In this document: piece after piece, positions 1-5,974 of the stretch
How positions within the stretch are numbered: the first letter of the stretch is position 1
How the letters are laid out: each line of letters opens with the position of its first letter
Assembly: GCA_031274855.1 (NCBI GenBank)
Contig: JAISPO010000062.1
Span: 1-7,410, forward strand
Source of the DNA: Zoogloeaceae bacterium
GTDB lineage: Bacteria; Pseudomonadota; Gammaproteobacteria; Burkholderiales; Rhodocyclaceae
Direction: 5' to 3'
Length of the DNA: 7,410 nucleotides
Position numbers and translations under genes: made by a program
Notes under the pieces: model-generated
Seen by the model: only the letters and a program-made list of their open reading frames with translations
Told to the model about the DNA's origin: nothing
The model's database searches: none

Positions 1-225
1 ACCGATTTGCGCCGCGACAAACGCATCGACTTCGTTGGCGGCATCCGTGGTCTGACCGAACTTGAAAAGCGCGTAGACAGCGGCGAAATGGCCGCCGCCT
101 TCGCCCTCTACCCGACCAGCCTCCAAGACCTGATGTCCGTCGCCGATGCCGGTCAAGTCATGCCGCCGAAGTCGACCTGGTTCGAGCCAAAGCTGGCCGA
201 CGGCTTGGTCTCGCACGTGCTTTGA
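1..225 (+). CDS. DUF1015 family protein, C-terminal fragment (5' end outside window)
   Basis: The reading frame is open from the first base to a TGA at 223-225, giving about 74 C-terminal residues. The fragment has features I associate with the end of DUF1015 proteins: a 'VDSGE' turn, an 'AAFALYPTS' strand, the block 'VADAGQVMPPKSTWFEPKL' and a closing 'DGLVSHVL'. DUF1015 proteins are soluble, widespread and roughly 400 residues long. Their biochemical role is not firmly established, so no function is assigned. The codon use and GC-rich third positions match the housekeeping genes of the window, so this looks like a native gene. The next gene starts 30 nt downstream on the same strand and may be co-transcribed. 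The family call rests on memory of the conserved C-terminal block, without a profile search. The missing N-terminal part lies upstream of the window. Confidence 0.82.
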   Translation, partial: TDLRRDKRIDFVGGIRGLTELEKRVDSGEMAAAFALYPTSLQDLMSVADAGQVMPPKSTWFEPKLADGLVSHVL

Positions 226-242
226 CGGTACACGATTGATAA

Positions 243-248
243 AGGGGA
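243..248 (+). promoter_or_regulatory. Shine-Dalgarno for the 75-aa membrane protein
   Basis: AGGGGA lies 7 nt before the ATG at 256. It is one of the stronger ribosome-binding sites in the window and is the main reason to accept the small gene and this start codon. Confidence 0.65.
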
Positions 249-255
249 TCACGCC

Positions 256-483
256 ATGCGCTTTATCCTGCTTCTGATTGTGCTTGCCATTGTGGGTTGG
301 CTGACTCTCAATTCGTTCAAATCACAAATGAACACCGTCGAGTCCGCGGCCAGTCAGGCAGGGATTGCCATGCCACAGAACGCAACACCGCGCGAACAGA
401 TTGATGCCATCGGCAAAGCCGTTGAAAAAGCCCAAGCCGACCAGATGGAGCGGCAGCGCAGGCAGCTTGATGAGAGCCAGTAA
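256..483 (+). CDS. Small single-pass membrane protein, 75 aa, function unknown
   Basis: The ATG at 256 follows a good Shine-Dalgarno sequence (AGGGGA, 243-248) at 7 nt, which supports this as a real gene despite its size. Residues 2-19 form one hydrophobic segment (FILLLIVLAIVGWLTL), preceded only by Met-Arg, so this is either an N-terminal anchor or an uncleaved signal. There is no lipobox and no clear AxA cleavage site. Residues 20-46 are polar with Ala, Ser and Pro. Residues 46-75 are highly charged and rich in Gln, Glu, Lys and Arg, and probably form an amphipathic helix or short coiled coil. I infer a tail that sits in the periplasm or cytoplasm beside the inner membrane. I do not recognise the family. 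It lies 30 nt after the DUF1015 gene in the same direction and ends at TAA just before a convergent gap, so it is probably the last gene of its transcript. Confidence 0.72.
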   Translation: MRFILLLIVLAIVGWLTLNSFKSQMNTVESAASQAGIAMPQNATPREQIDAIGKAVEKAQADQMERQRRQLDESQ

Positions 484-487
484 AGCG

Positions 488-506
488 CGACGGCTCAAGT
501 CCGTCG
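488..506. other. Inverted repeat overlapping the REP-like element; possible weak terminator
   Basis: CGACGG (488-493) pairs with CCGTCG (501-506) around a 7-nt loop. It starts 4 nt after the stop codon of the 75-aa membrane protein. Its right arm shares bases 504-506 with the left arm of the REP-like palindrome, so the two hairpins cannot form fully at the same time. No run of T follows on the plus strand, and on the minus strand only a short CGCTTTAC follows. A Rho-independent terminator is therefore weakly supported, although transcripts from both sides converge here. Confidence 0.35.
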
Positions 507-533
507 GGGTTCGCTGCGCTTACCCCGATCTAC
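504..533 (-). repeat. REP-like palindromic element with GTAG head (single copy in window)
   Basis: Read on the minus strand, the tetranucleotide GTAG (533-530) and one base are followed by an inverted repeat. The 7-bp arms TCGGGGT (528-522) and ACCCCGA (510-504) enclose an 11-nt loop containing GCGCAGCG. A GTAG or similar tetranucleotide 5' of a GC-rich imperfect palindrome is the hallmark of REP sequences mobilised by RAYT (TnpA-REP) transposases. The pattern 'GTAG-TCGGGtt-agcgcagcg-aacCCCGAC' is also a familiar intergenic repeat in proteobacteria. It sits in the gap between two convergent genes, the usual location for REPs, where it may act as a transcription attenuator or mRNA 3'-end stabiliser. 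No T-tract follows on either strand, so it is not a classical terminator. Membership in a repeat family cannot be proven from one copy. Confidence 0.5.
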
Positions 534-552
534 CGCGTTCTGAGCTTGCCAA

Positions 553-1104
553 TTATTTGCCAGAAATCACTTGTAGATATACAGCTTTAGCACTATTTGA
601 AATAGTTGAAGGTTGATACATGACGATCGAGCTTCCATCCTTGGCATTAATTGTGAATTTAAAGATAAATGTTGAATCAGATCTAGAATATAGCCAAGGT
701 AATAAATCTTTTGTCATGGACACCGGAACTGATCGACCGAACCAGTTTTTGTCTTTTAGGGCAGGAGAATCATCTCTGACAACCAACTCCAATCCACCAG
801 AATCTGTGATTTGTTCAATGATTACAGAATCAAGCTCAGTTGATTTTTTTGATACAAATGAGAACGCCCAAGTTAGCTTTGATTCACTGGCGTCTCCTTT
901 TTTCAAGGACGCAAGAATTCCGGCGCTTTCAATTTTGTAGTCTTCATTCTCAGCGGGTAATGGGCCAGCGCGTGTGACTGGAAAGCTAACAGTTTTTCCA
1001 CCATCAACCTTGAATGAAGCTTCACTGACTGTGTATCCACGATATGTTGGGCCGCAAGCCGATAGCAGAAACGATGCAAATAATGCAGCAATACGATATT
1101 TCAT
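553..1104 (-). CDS. Predicted lipoprotein, 183 aa, unknown family, AT-rich
   Basis: The ATG at 1104 is chosen because it gives a textbook lipoprotein signal: Met-Lys-Tyr-Arg, a hydrophobic stretch IAALFASFL, then the lipobox LSAC with the acylated Cys at residue 17. GGAG at 1110-1113 lies 5 nt upstream. A start at 1170 would add 22 hydrophilic residues before the signal and is less likely. Gly follows the Cys, with no Asp at +2, so by the enterobacterial sorting rule the protein would go to the outer membrane. The mature part of about 167 residues alternates polar and hydrophobic residues, suggesting mainly beta structure, and has no further Cys. I recognise no domain. The gene is visibly richer in A and T than its neighbours and uses many AAA, GAT, ATT and TCA-type codons, which fits recent acquisition. 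It starts 40 nt after purA and converges on the 75-aa protein gene. Confidence 0.75.
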   Translation of the reverse strand: MKYRIAALFASFLLSACGPTYRGYTVSEASFKVDGGKTVSFPVTRAGPLPAENEDYKIESAGILASLKKGDASESKLTWAFSFVSKKSTELDSVIIEQITDSGGLELVVRDDSPALKDKNWFGRSVPVSMTKDLLPWLYSRSDSTFIFKFTINAKDGSSIVMYQPSTISNSAKAVYLQVISGK

Positions 1105-1116
1105 GGAGACTCCATG
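1102..1116 (-). promoter_or_regulatory. 15-bp palindrome over the lipoprotein ribosome-binding site and start codon
   Basis: CATGGAG and CTCCATG form perfect 7-bp arms around one central base. The palindrome contains the Shine-Dalgarno GGAG (1110-1113) and the start codon (1102-1104) of the lipoprotein gene. In RNA it could fold as a 5-bp stem CAUGG/CCAUG with a 5-nt loop, partly hiding the start codon. As DNA it could be bound by a dimeric regulator. It also creates a four-codon reading frame, ATG at 1115 to TGA at 1101, whose stop overlaps the lipoprotein ATG. The palindrome is certain, but any function is inference. Confidence 0.35.
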
Positions 1117-1144
1117 GATTGATGAGAGGATTTGAACTCCATCG

Positions 1145-2455
1145 TCATTTGAATGGATGCCGAAGCACAATCGTTTCTTCGCGGTCGGGGCCGGTGGAGA
1201 TCATGTCGACGGGGACGCCGCAGAGGGTTTCCATGCGCTTGATGTAGTTCTGTGCGGCTTGCGGCAGGCCGTCGAAGGTCTTGATGCCGACGGTGCTGGC
1301 AGTCCAGCCGGGCATGGTTTCGTAGACGGGTTCGCAGCGTTCGAGATCGTCCGCCCCGACCGGCAGGATGTCGGTGAATTGGCCGTCGAGTTTGTAGCCG
1401 GTGCACAGCTTCATTTCTTCAATGCCGTCGAGCACGTCGAGCTTCATCACGCACAGGCCGGAGACGCCGTTGATCTGAATGGCGCGTTTGAGCGCGGCGG
1501 CGTCGAACCAGCCGCAGCGGCGGGCGCGGCCTGTGGTCGCGCCGAATTCGCGGCCCTTGGTCGCCATGTGTTTGCCGACCGGATCCTGTTTGTCCACGGC
1601 ATCGTAGAGTTCGGTCGGGAACGGGCCGCTGCCGACGCGGGTGGTGTAAGCCTTGGTGATGCCGAGCACATAGTGCAACATGCTCGGGCCGATACCCGCG
1701 CCTGTGGATGCGCCACCGGCGATGCAGTTGGACGAGGTGACGTAGGGATAGGTGCCGTGGTCGATATCGAGCAGCGTGCCTTGCGCGCCTTCAAACAGGA
1801 TGTTGGCGCCAGTGTTGTGGGCTTCGTAAAGCGCGCGGGGCACATCGGCCACCATTTTGGTCAGGCGGGGCGCCAGCGCCATCGCGCCATCGAGCGTCTG
1901 CTGGAAGTCGACCGGCTGCGCGCCGAGATAATTTTTCAGCATGAAGTTGTAGTAGTCGAGCACTTCGCCGAGCTTTTCGGCAAAACGCTTGGGACGCGAC
2001 AGGTCTTGCACGCGCAGCGCCCGCCGCGCGACTTTGTCCTCGTAGGCGGGGCCGATGCCGCGGCCGGTGGTGCCGATTTTGTTCGCGCCCCTGCTGGCTT
2101 CACGCGCGATATCGAGCGCCTGATGGTAGGGCAGAATCAAGGGGCAGGCTTCGGAAATGCGCAGACGCGCATCAGCATCAACGCCCGCGGTTTTGAGTTC
2201 GTCGAGTTCCTTGACGAGTGCCTCCGGGGAAAGCACCACGCCGTTGCCGATGTAGCAGGTAACGCCATCGCGGAGGATGCCCGAGGGCACCAGATGCAAA
2301 ACGGTTTTACGCCCGCCGATCACCAGCGTATGACCGGCGTTGTGTCCGCCCTGATAACGCACCACTGCCTGAGCATGATCGGTCAGCCAGTCGACGATCT
2401 TGCCCTTGCCTTCGTCGCCCCATTGGGTGCCGACCACAACAACATTCTTGGCCAT
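1145..2455 (-). CDS. purA: Adenylosuccinate synthetase
   Basis: PurA joins IMP and aspartate using GTP to give adenylosuccinate, the first committed step from IMP to AMP, as a cytoplasmic homodimer. The 436-residue product matches the usual length (about 430). Visible motifs: P-loop-like GDEGKGK at 13-19 with catalytic Asp14, GGHNAGH at 36-42 with catalytic His42, the IMP-binding block GTTGRGIGPAYEDK at 128-141, FEGAQGTLLDIDHGTYPYVTSSN around 221-243, GATTGRARRCGW at 305-316, the KLDVLDG base-recognition strand at 338-344, and TGPDRE at 421-426. The start is set at ATG 2455 because AGGAAG (2463-2468) lies 7 nt upstream. An in-frame ATG at 2461, overlapping the hisZ stop, would sit only 1 nt from that site. 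The gene begins 2 nt after the hisZ stop codon, so coupled translation is likely. No terminator is visible before the lipoprotein gene. Confidence 0.97.
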   Translation of the reverse strand: MAKNVVVVGTQWGDEGKGKIVDWLTDHAQAVVRYQGGHNAGHTLVIGGRKTVLHLVPSGILRDGVTCYIGNGVVLSPEALVKELDELKTAGVDADARLRISEACPLILPYHQALDIAREASRGANKIGTTGRGIGPAYEDKVARRALRVQDLSRPKRFAEKLGEVLDYYNFMLKNYLGAQPVDFQQTLDGAMALAPRLTKMVADVPRALYEAHNTGANILFEGAQGTLLDIDHGTYPYVTSSNCIAGGASTGAGIGPSMLHYVLGITKAYTTRVGSGPFPTELYDAVDKQDPVGKHMATKGREFGATTGRARRCGWFDAAALKRAIQINGVSGLCVMKLDVLDGIEEMKLCTGYKLDGQFTDILPVGADDLERCEPVYETMPGWTASTVGIKTFDGLPQAAQNYIKRMETLCGVPVDMISTGPDREETIVLRHPFK

Positions 2456-2457
2456 GC

Positions 2458-3615
2458 TCATTCTTCCTTCAAAGATTCGATTATCCATTCGGCGCCGCGC
2501 CGGATCAGCCGCCGCGTGCAGCCCGCTTCCCGCCAATTGCCATCGTGCCCGGGCAGCGCGAGCGCCACTTTTTCACCGCGGCGGCGCAATCTTTCGACTT
2601 CGTCATGCGTGGCGGCATCTTCGGGCCAGGGCGCGAGAATCGCGCCCGCGTCTTGCGCTCTCGTCGCCAAACGGGCGAGGTCGCGCAAATCCATTGAGAA
2701 GCCCGTGGCCGGACGCGCGCGTCCGAAGGCTTCGCCTATTTTGTCGTAGCGGCCGCCCAGCGCCACCGCGCCGGCAGCGCCATCGCAGTAGGCGGCGAAC
2801 ACAACACCGTTGTGATAGTGGTAGCCGCGCAGATCGGCGAGATCGAAACCGATCGGCAGATCGGCCAGATCACCGGCGAGGCGGCGCAAGGTGTCGAGCG
2901 CGTTGGCGATGGCGGGCGTCGCGGGCAGGCGCTTGGCCGCCTCGGCCAGCACTTCGACGCCGCCGTACAGTTCCGGCAACGCGAGCAGTCCGGCGCGGGC
3001 AGGCTCGGCAACCGGGGCCGCCAAGGCTTTCAGCGCGGGAACATCCTTGGCCTGCAAAGCGGCAAAGAGTTCTTGTTCAGTCGCCGCCGTCAAGCCGCTG
3101 CCCGACAACAGGGCGCGGAAAATGCCGACATGGCCGAGGTCGATGCGCGTGGCGGCAATCGCTGCCAATCCAAGCGCGCGCGCCAGCAGGCGGATGATTT
3201 CGCTGTCCGCTTCCGGGCCGGTGTGACCGTATAGTTCCGCGCCGATTTGCAAAGGTTCGCGCGACGACAACAGGCCGACCGGCCGCGCGTGTAAAACGCT
3301 GCCGCAGTAACACAGCCGCGTAACGCCTTTGCGGTTGAGCAGGTGGGCGTCGATGCGGGCCACTTGCGGCGTGATATCGGCGCGCACGCCCAGGGTACGC
3401 CCAGACAACTGGTCGACCAGTTTGAAGGTGCGCGGCTCCAGATCGTAGCCGCTGCCGGTCAGCAGGGATTCAAGATATTCGAGCAGCGGCGGCGCGACCA
3501 ACTGGTAGCCGTGCCGCTCGAATTCGTCGAGCAGGCGGCGGCGCAGCGTCTCAACATGTTGCGCATCGTCGGGGAGCAAGTCCTCGATGCCTTCGGGGAG
3601 TAGCCAGTGACGCAT
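2458..3615 (-). CDS. hisZ: ATP phosphoribosyltransferase regulatory subunit HisZ
   Basis: HisZ is a catalytically inactive paralogue of histidyl-tRNA synthetase. It forms a hetero-octamer with the short form of HisG, activates ATP phosphoribosyltransferase (step one of histidine synthesis) and carries the histidine feedback response. The 385-residue product has a class II synthetase-like core: motif-1 region GYQLVAPPLLEYLESL at 36-51, LGVRADITPQVARIDAHLL around 75-93, motif-2-like region LHARPVGLLSSREPLQIGAELYG near 108-130, then GYHYHNGVVFAAY near 264-276 and GGRYD near 287-291. The C-terminus stops well short of a full anticodon-binding domain, as expected for HisZ and not for HisS. The ATG at 3615 overlaps the stop of the upstream small gene in a TGATG junction, and no strong ribosome-binding site is seen, so coupled translation is likely. 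Its presence predicts a short-form hisG elsewhere in the genome. Confidence 0.94.
   Translation of the reverse strand: MRHWLLPEGIEDLLPDDAQHVETLRRRLLDEFERHGYQLVAPPLLEYLESLLTGSGYDLEPRTFKLVDQLSGRTLGVRADITPQVARIDAHLLNRKGVTRLCYCGSVLHARPVGLLSSREPLQIGAELYGHTGPEADSEIIRLLARALGLAAIAATRIDLGHVGIFRALLSGSGLTAATEQELFAALQAKDVPALKALAAPVAEPARAGLLALPELYGGVEVLAEAAKRLPATPAIANALDTLRRLAGDLADLPIGFDLADLRGYHYHNGVVFAAYCDGAAGAVALGGRYDKIGEAFGRARPATGFSMDLRDLARLATRAQDAGAILAPWPEDAATHDEVERLRRRGEKVALALPGHDGNWREAGCTRRLIRRGAEWIIESLKEE
2463..2468 (-). promoter_or_regulatory. Shine-Dalgarno deciding the purA start
   Basis: AGGAAG lies inside the last codons of hisZ. Its distance is 7 nt to ATG 2455 but only 1 nt to ATG 2461, so the MAKN start is preferred over the MSMAKN start. 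Confidence 0.6.
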
Positions 3616-3800
3616 CAGAGCGCCACCGCCATGAGGCCGATGCCGACCAGCATGGAAGTCAGGCCGATGAAGCGAATTTGCCCGTCATTCATTGCGATGA
3701 TCCTTCTGAAGGTTTCGCGCCAGATGTGCGGCATGACAAACGGCAACATGCCCTCGATAATCAGCATCAGCGCGAAAGCCAGCAACAGGGATGAAGTCAT
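3615..3800 (-). CDS. yjeT: DUF2065 (YjeT-like) small inner-membrane protein, 61 aa
   Basis: The 61-residue product matches the YjeT/DUF2065 family in length and pattern: a hydrophobic helix SLLLAFALMLIIEGMLPFV at about 4-22 with the family's ALML-IEG-LPF signature, a short basic loop HIWRETFRR at 25-33, the conserved block NDGQIRFIGL at 38-47, and a second hydrophobic helix at about 44-61. It should be a two-helix inner-membrane protein. The molecular role is unknown. In enterobacteria yjeT lies between hflC and purA, and here it keeps the place next to hflC with hisZ inserted before purA, so a link with HflKC or FtsH is plausible but only inferred. The start lies 14 nt after the hflC stop, with AAAGG about 11 nt upstream, a rather long spacing. 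Its TGA overlaps the hisZ ATG. Confidence 0.88.
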   Translation of the reverse strand: MTSSLLLAFALMLIIEGMLPFVMPHIWRETFRRIIAMNDGQIRFIGLTSMLVGIGLMAVAL

Positions 3801-3814
3801 CGGCCCATCTGCCT

Positions 3815-4696
3815 TTACTTGCCGCCGCCTTGACGGGCGCTTTTCAGATACTTGAAGAAATCGGAATTCGGCTCGACAACGAGAATGTCGTTGCGGCTGC
3901 GGAAAGCGCCGCGATACGCTTCTAGGCTGCGGTAGAAGGCGTAAAACTCAGGACTCTGGCTGAATGCCTTGCCGTAAATCGCCGCGGCCTTGGCATCGCC
4001 ATCGCCCTTGATCTTCTGCGCGTCGCGGTAAGCCTCGGCCACGATCACTTCACGCTGACGGTCGGCATCGGCCTTGATCTTTTCCGCCTCGGCCGCGCCT
4101 TGCGAGCGCAGTTCATTGGCAACGCGCTTGCGCTCGGTTTCCATGCGCCGATAAACGGCTTCGGAAACTTCGGCAGGCAGGTCGACCCGCTTCAGGCGCA
4201 CGTCAATGATTTCAACGCCGATGGCGCGCATGTCGGCATCAGCCTTCTTCTGGACATCGGCCATGATTTTGTCGCGCGCGCCGGAGACGACATCATGCAC
4301 AGTGCGCTTGCCGAACTCTTCGCGCAGGCCGGAGTTGACCGTTTGCGCCAGCCGCGTCCTGGCAACCATCTCATCGCCGCCGACCGAAACGTAGTACTTG
4401 CGCACGTCGTCGATGCGCCACTTGACGAAGGAATCGACCAGCACCGGTTTTTTCTCGGCAGTCAGGAAGCGTTCCGGCTCGGCGGCATCCAGCGTCAGGA
4501 TGCGGCGATCGAAGAAGCGGACATTCTGGATCAACGGCCACTTGAAGTTGAGACCCGGCTCGCGGATTTCCTCCTTGATCTCGCCCAACTGGAAAACAAT
4601 CGCGTACTGGCGCTGATCGACCGTAAACAGGCTCATCGCGGCCACGACGAGGATGCCGAAGAACAGGAAGCCGATAAAGGGAAGATTGCGGCTCAT
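3815..4696 (-). CDS. hflC: HflC, SPFH-domain partner of HflK and FtsH modulator
   Basis: HflC is an inner-membrane SPFH (stomatin/prohibitin) protein that assembles with HflK into a large periplasmic cage around FtsH and limits its access to membrane substrates. The 293-residue product has a short N-terminus, one transmembrane segment at about 6-24 (PFIGFLFFGILVVAAMSLF), then the SPFH domain starting TVDQRQYAIVFQLGEI at 25-40. Further marks are EPGLNFKWPLIQNVRFFDRR around 47-65, the LPAEVSEAVYRRMETERKR block at 173-191, and a long Ala/Glu/Lys helix at about 185-245 expected to be coiled coil. It is shorter than E. coli HflC (334), which is common outside enterobacteria. The start at 4696 is preferred because it opens with the canonical MSRNLPF before the membrane segment and has AGAGGA 8 nt upstream. 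The frame extends in frame to 4804, but inside hflK. Only one base separates it from the hflK stop. Confidence 0.95.
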   Translation of the reverse strand: MSRNLPFIGFLFFGILVVAAMSLFTVDQRQYAIVFQLGEIKEEIREPGLNFKWPLIQNVRFFDRRILTLDAAEPERFLTAEKKPVLVDSFVKWRIDDVRKYYVSVGGDEMVARTRLAQTVNSGLREEFGKRTVHDVVSGARDKIMADVQKKADADMRAIGVEIIDVRLKRVDLPAEVSEAVYRRMETERKRVANELRSQGAAEAEKIKADADRQREVIVAEAYRDAQKIKGDGDAKAAAIYGKAFSQSPEFYAFYRSLEAYRGAFRSRNDILVVEPNSDFFKYLKSARQGGGK

Positions 4697-4697
4697 G

Positions 4698-5912
4698 TCA
4701 GCGATCCTCTCGATCACGTGAAAGCGACTTGGAAGAAAGCGAGCGATAGTCTTGCGCAGCAGGCGCCTGTTCCCGCGGCAGCGCGTCGCCGGAGAGCGAG
4801 CCACCCTCCGCGGCCACTTGCGCGCCCGCGGCTTGCATCAGCTTGTCGAGCGGCAGGTAGAGCAGATTGCCGCTGCCCTTGGCATCGACCATGATCTTGC
4901 TGGTGCTGGCATAAACCTGCTGTACCGTTTCGAGATACAGCCGCTCGCGGGTCACTTCGGGCGCCTTGTTGTATTCGGCCAGCACCTGCTTGAAGCGCGA
5001 CGTGTCGCCCTCGGCAGTCGCGATCATGCGCGCGCGATAGCCTTCGGATTCCTGCTGCAAGCGCGACGCCGTACCCTTGGCGCGCGGAATGACATCGTTG
5101 GCGTAAGCCTGACCTTCGTTCTTGTGGCGTTCCTTGTCCTGTCCGGCTTTAACGGCATCATCGAAAGCCGCCTGCACCTGCTCCGGCGGCTGGGTACTCT
5201 GCATGGTCACGGAACGAATCTGAATGCCCGTATCGTAACGGTCGAGAATGTCCTGAATCAGCTTTTGCGTACTGGCGGCAATGGCTTCGCGCCCCTCATA
5301 GAGCACAAAGTCCATTTGGCTCTTGCCGACGATTTCCCGAATGGCGGTCTCGGCAGCCTGTCTGACGGCGTCATCGGGATTGCGGTTTTTGAACAAATAA
5401 GCCTGCGGATCCTTGAGCAGATACTGCACGGCGAACTGGACGCTGACGATGTTTTCATCATCGGTCAACATCAGGGCCTCTTTGAGCATCTTGTTCTTTT
5501 CGGAATCACGATAACCAACCGTGATCGTGCGAACGCCCGTCAGGTTGACCACTTCGTTGCTCTGGATCGGCCAGGGCAAGCGCCAGCGCAAACCCGGATC
5601 AGTCATTTCATTGAAGCGGCCGAATTGCAGCACAATACCGCGCTGGCTGGCATCGACGATGTAAAAGCCGCTGCCCAGCCAAATCAGCGCCGCAAGCGCA
5701 ATCAGCAGGCCAACGCCGCCGCCGAATTGCCGCGAATTCAAGGGGGGGCGATTGCCGCTGTTGTTGCCGTTGCCGCCGGATTTTCCGCCAAGCAAGACGG
5801 TCAGGCGTCGATTGAAATCGCGCCACAACTCTTCCAGATCGGGCGGGCCTTGGTTATTGCCGCCCCTGTTGCCGCCGGAGTTGTTACCCCAGCCGTTATC
5901 GTTCAGGGACAT
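4698..5912 (-). CDS. hflK: HflK, SPFH-domain partner of HflC and FtsH modulator
   Basis: HflK pairs with HflC in the inner membrane to form the cage that encloses FtsH hexamers. The 404-residue product (E. coli 419) has a Gly/Asn-rich cytoplasmic N-terminus with NNSGGNRGGNN at 10-20 and GGKSGGNGNNSGNR at 42-55. The conserved PPDLEELWRDFNRRL lies at 23-37, and one transmembrane helix at about 66-82 (GVGLLIALAALIWLGSG). The SPFH domain begins VDASQRGIVLQFGRF at 86-100, with DPGLRWRLPWPI at 105-116, followed by a helical region at 240-310 and the C-terminal LYLETVQQVYASTSKIMVD around 325-343. The low-complexity polar tail after about 360 is typical. The start at 5912 gives the canonical MSLNDNGWGN opening. 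Its ribosome-binding site is weak (CAGG, 7 nt upstream). An ATG at 5930 is in frame but has no visible site. It follows hflX after a 62-nt gap without a clear promoter or terminator. Confidence 0.95.
   Translation of the reverse strand: MSLNDNGWGNNSGGNRGGNNQGPPDLEELWRDFNRRLTVLLGGKSGGNGNNSGNRPPLNSRQFGGGVGLLIALAALIWLGSGFYIVDASQRGIVLQFGRFNEMTDPGLRWRLPWPIQSNEVVNLTGVRTITVGYRDSEKNKMLKEALMLTDDENIVSVQFAVQYLLKDPQAYLFKNRNPDDAVRQAAETAIREIVGKSQMDFVLYEGREAIAASTQKLIQDILDRYDTGIQIRSVTMQSTQPPEQVQAAFDDAVKAGQDKERHKNEGQAYANDVIPRAKGTASRLQQESEGYRARMIATAEGDTSRFKQVLAEYNKAPEVTRERLYLETVQQVYASTSKIMVDAKGSGNLLYLPLDKLMQAAGAQVAAEGGSLSGDALPREQAPAAQDYRSLSSKSLSRDREDR
4705..4710 (-). promoter_or_regulatory. Shine-Dalgarno deciding the hflC start
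   Basis: AGAGGA lies within the last codons of hflK, 8 nt before ATG 4696. It supports this start over any in-frame codon further upstream within hflK. Confidence 0.6.
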
Positions 5913-5974
5913 CAGAATGCCTGTAAACATGTCTTTGGTCAGGTCGGGAAATAATCGGATAGCAATTCTTGAAT

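Noticed and set aside
620..940. Plus-strand open frame opposite the lipoprotein gene
   Set aside because: The minus-strand frame has a lipobox signal and a spaced ribosome-binding site. The plus-strand frame has neither, nor any recognisable motif.
1115..1150. Sequence resembling a tRNA T-arm (GGAGTTCAAATCCTC on the minus strand) near the purA end, which could have marked an integration site
   Set aside because: The arms do not pair as a 5-bp T-stem around a 7-base loop and no acceptor stem or other arms are present. The likeness is limited to the short TTCAAAT string.
1157..2749. Very long open frame on the plus strand (530 codons) across purA and hisZ
   Set aside because: It is antisense to purA, which has all its catalytic motifs. 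The translation is Ala/Gly/Val/Arg/Asp-rich with no recognisable domain, as expected from the mirror frame of a GC-rich gene.
4752..5954. 400-codon plus-strand open frame opposite hflK
   Set aside because: It is a mirror frame of hflK, whose SPFH domain, membrane helix and canonical start are all visible on the minus strand. It has no domain of its own.
5913..5974. Possible internal promoter between hflX and hflK
   Set aside because: Only loose TTG- and AT-rich fragments are present, without a -35/-10 pair at 16-18 nt spacing, and no terminator hairpin is visible either.
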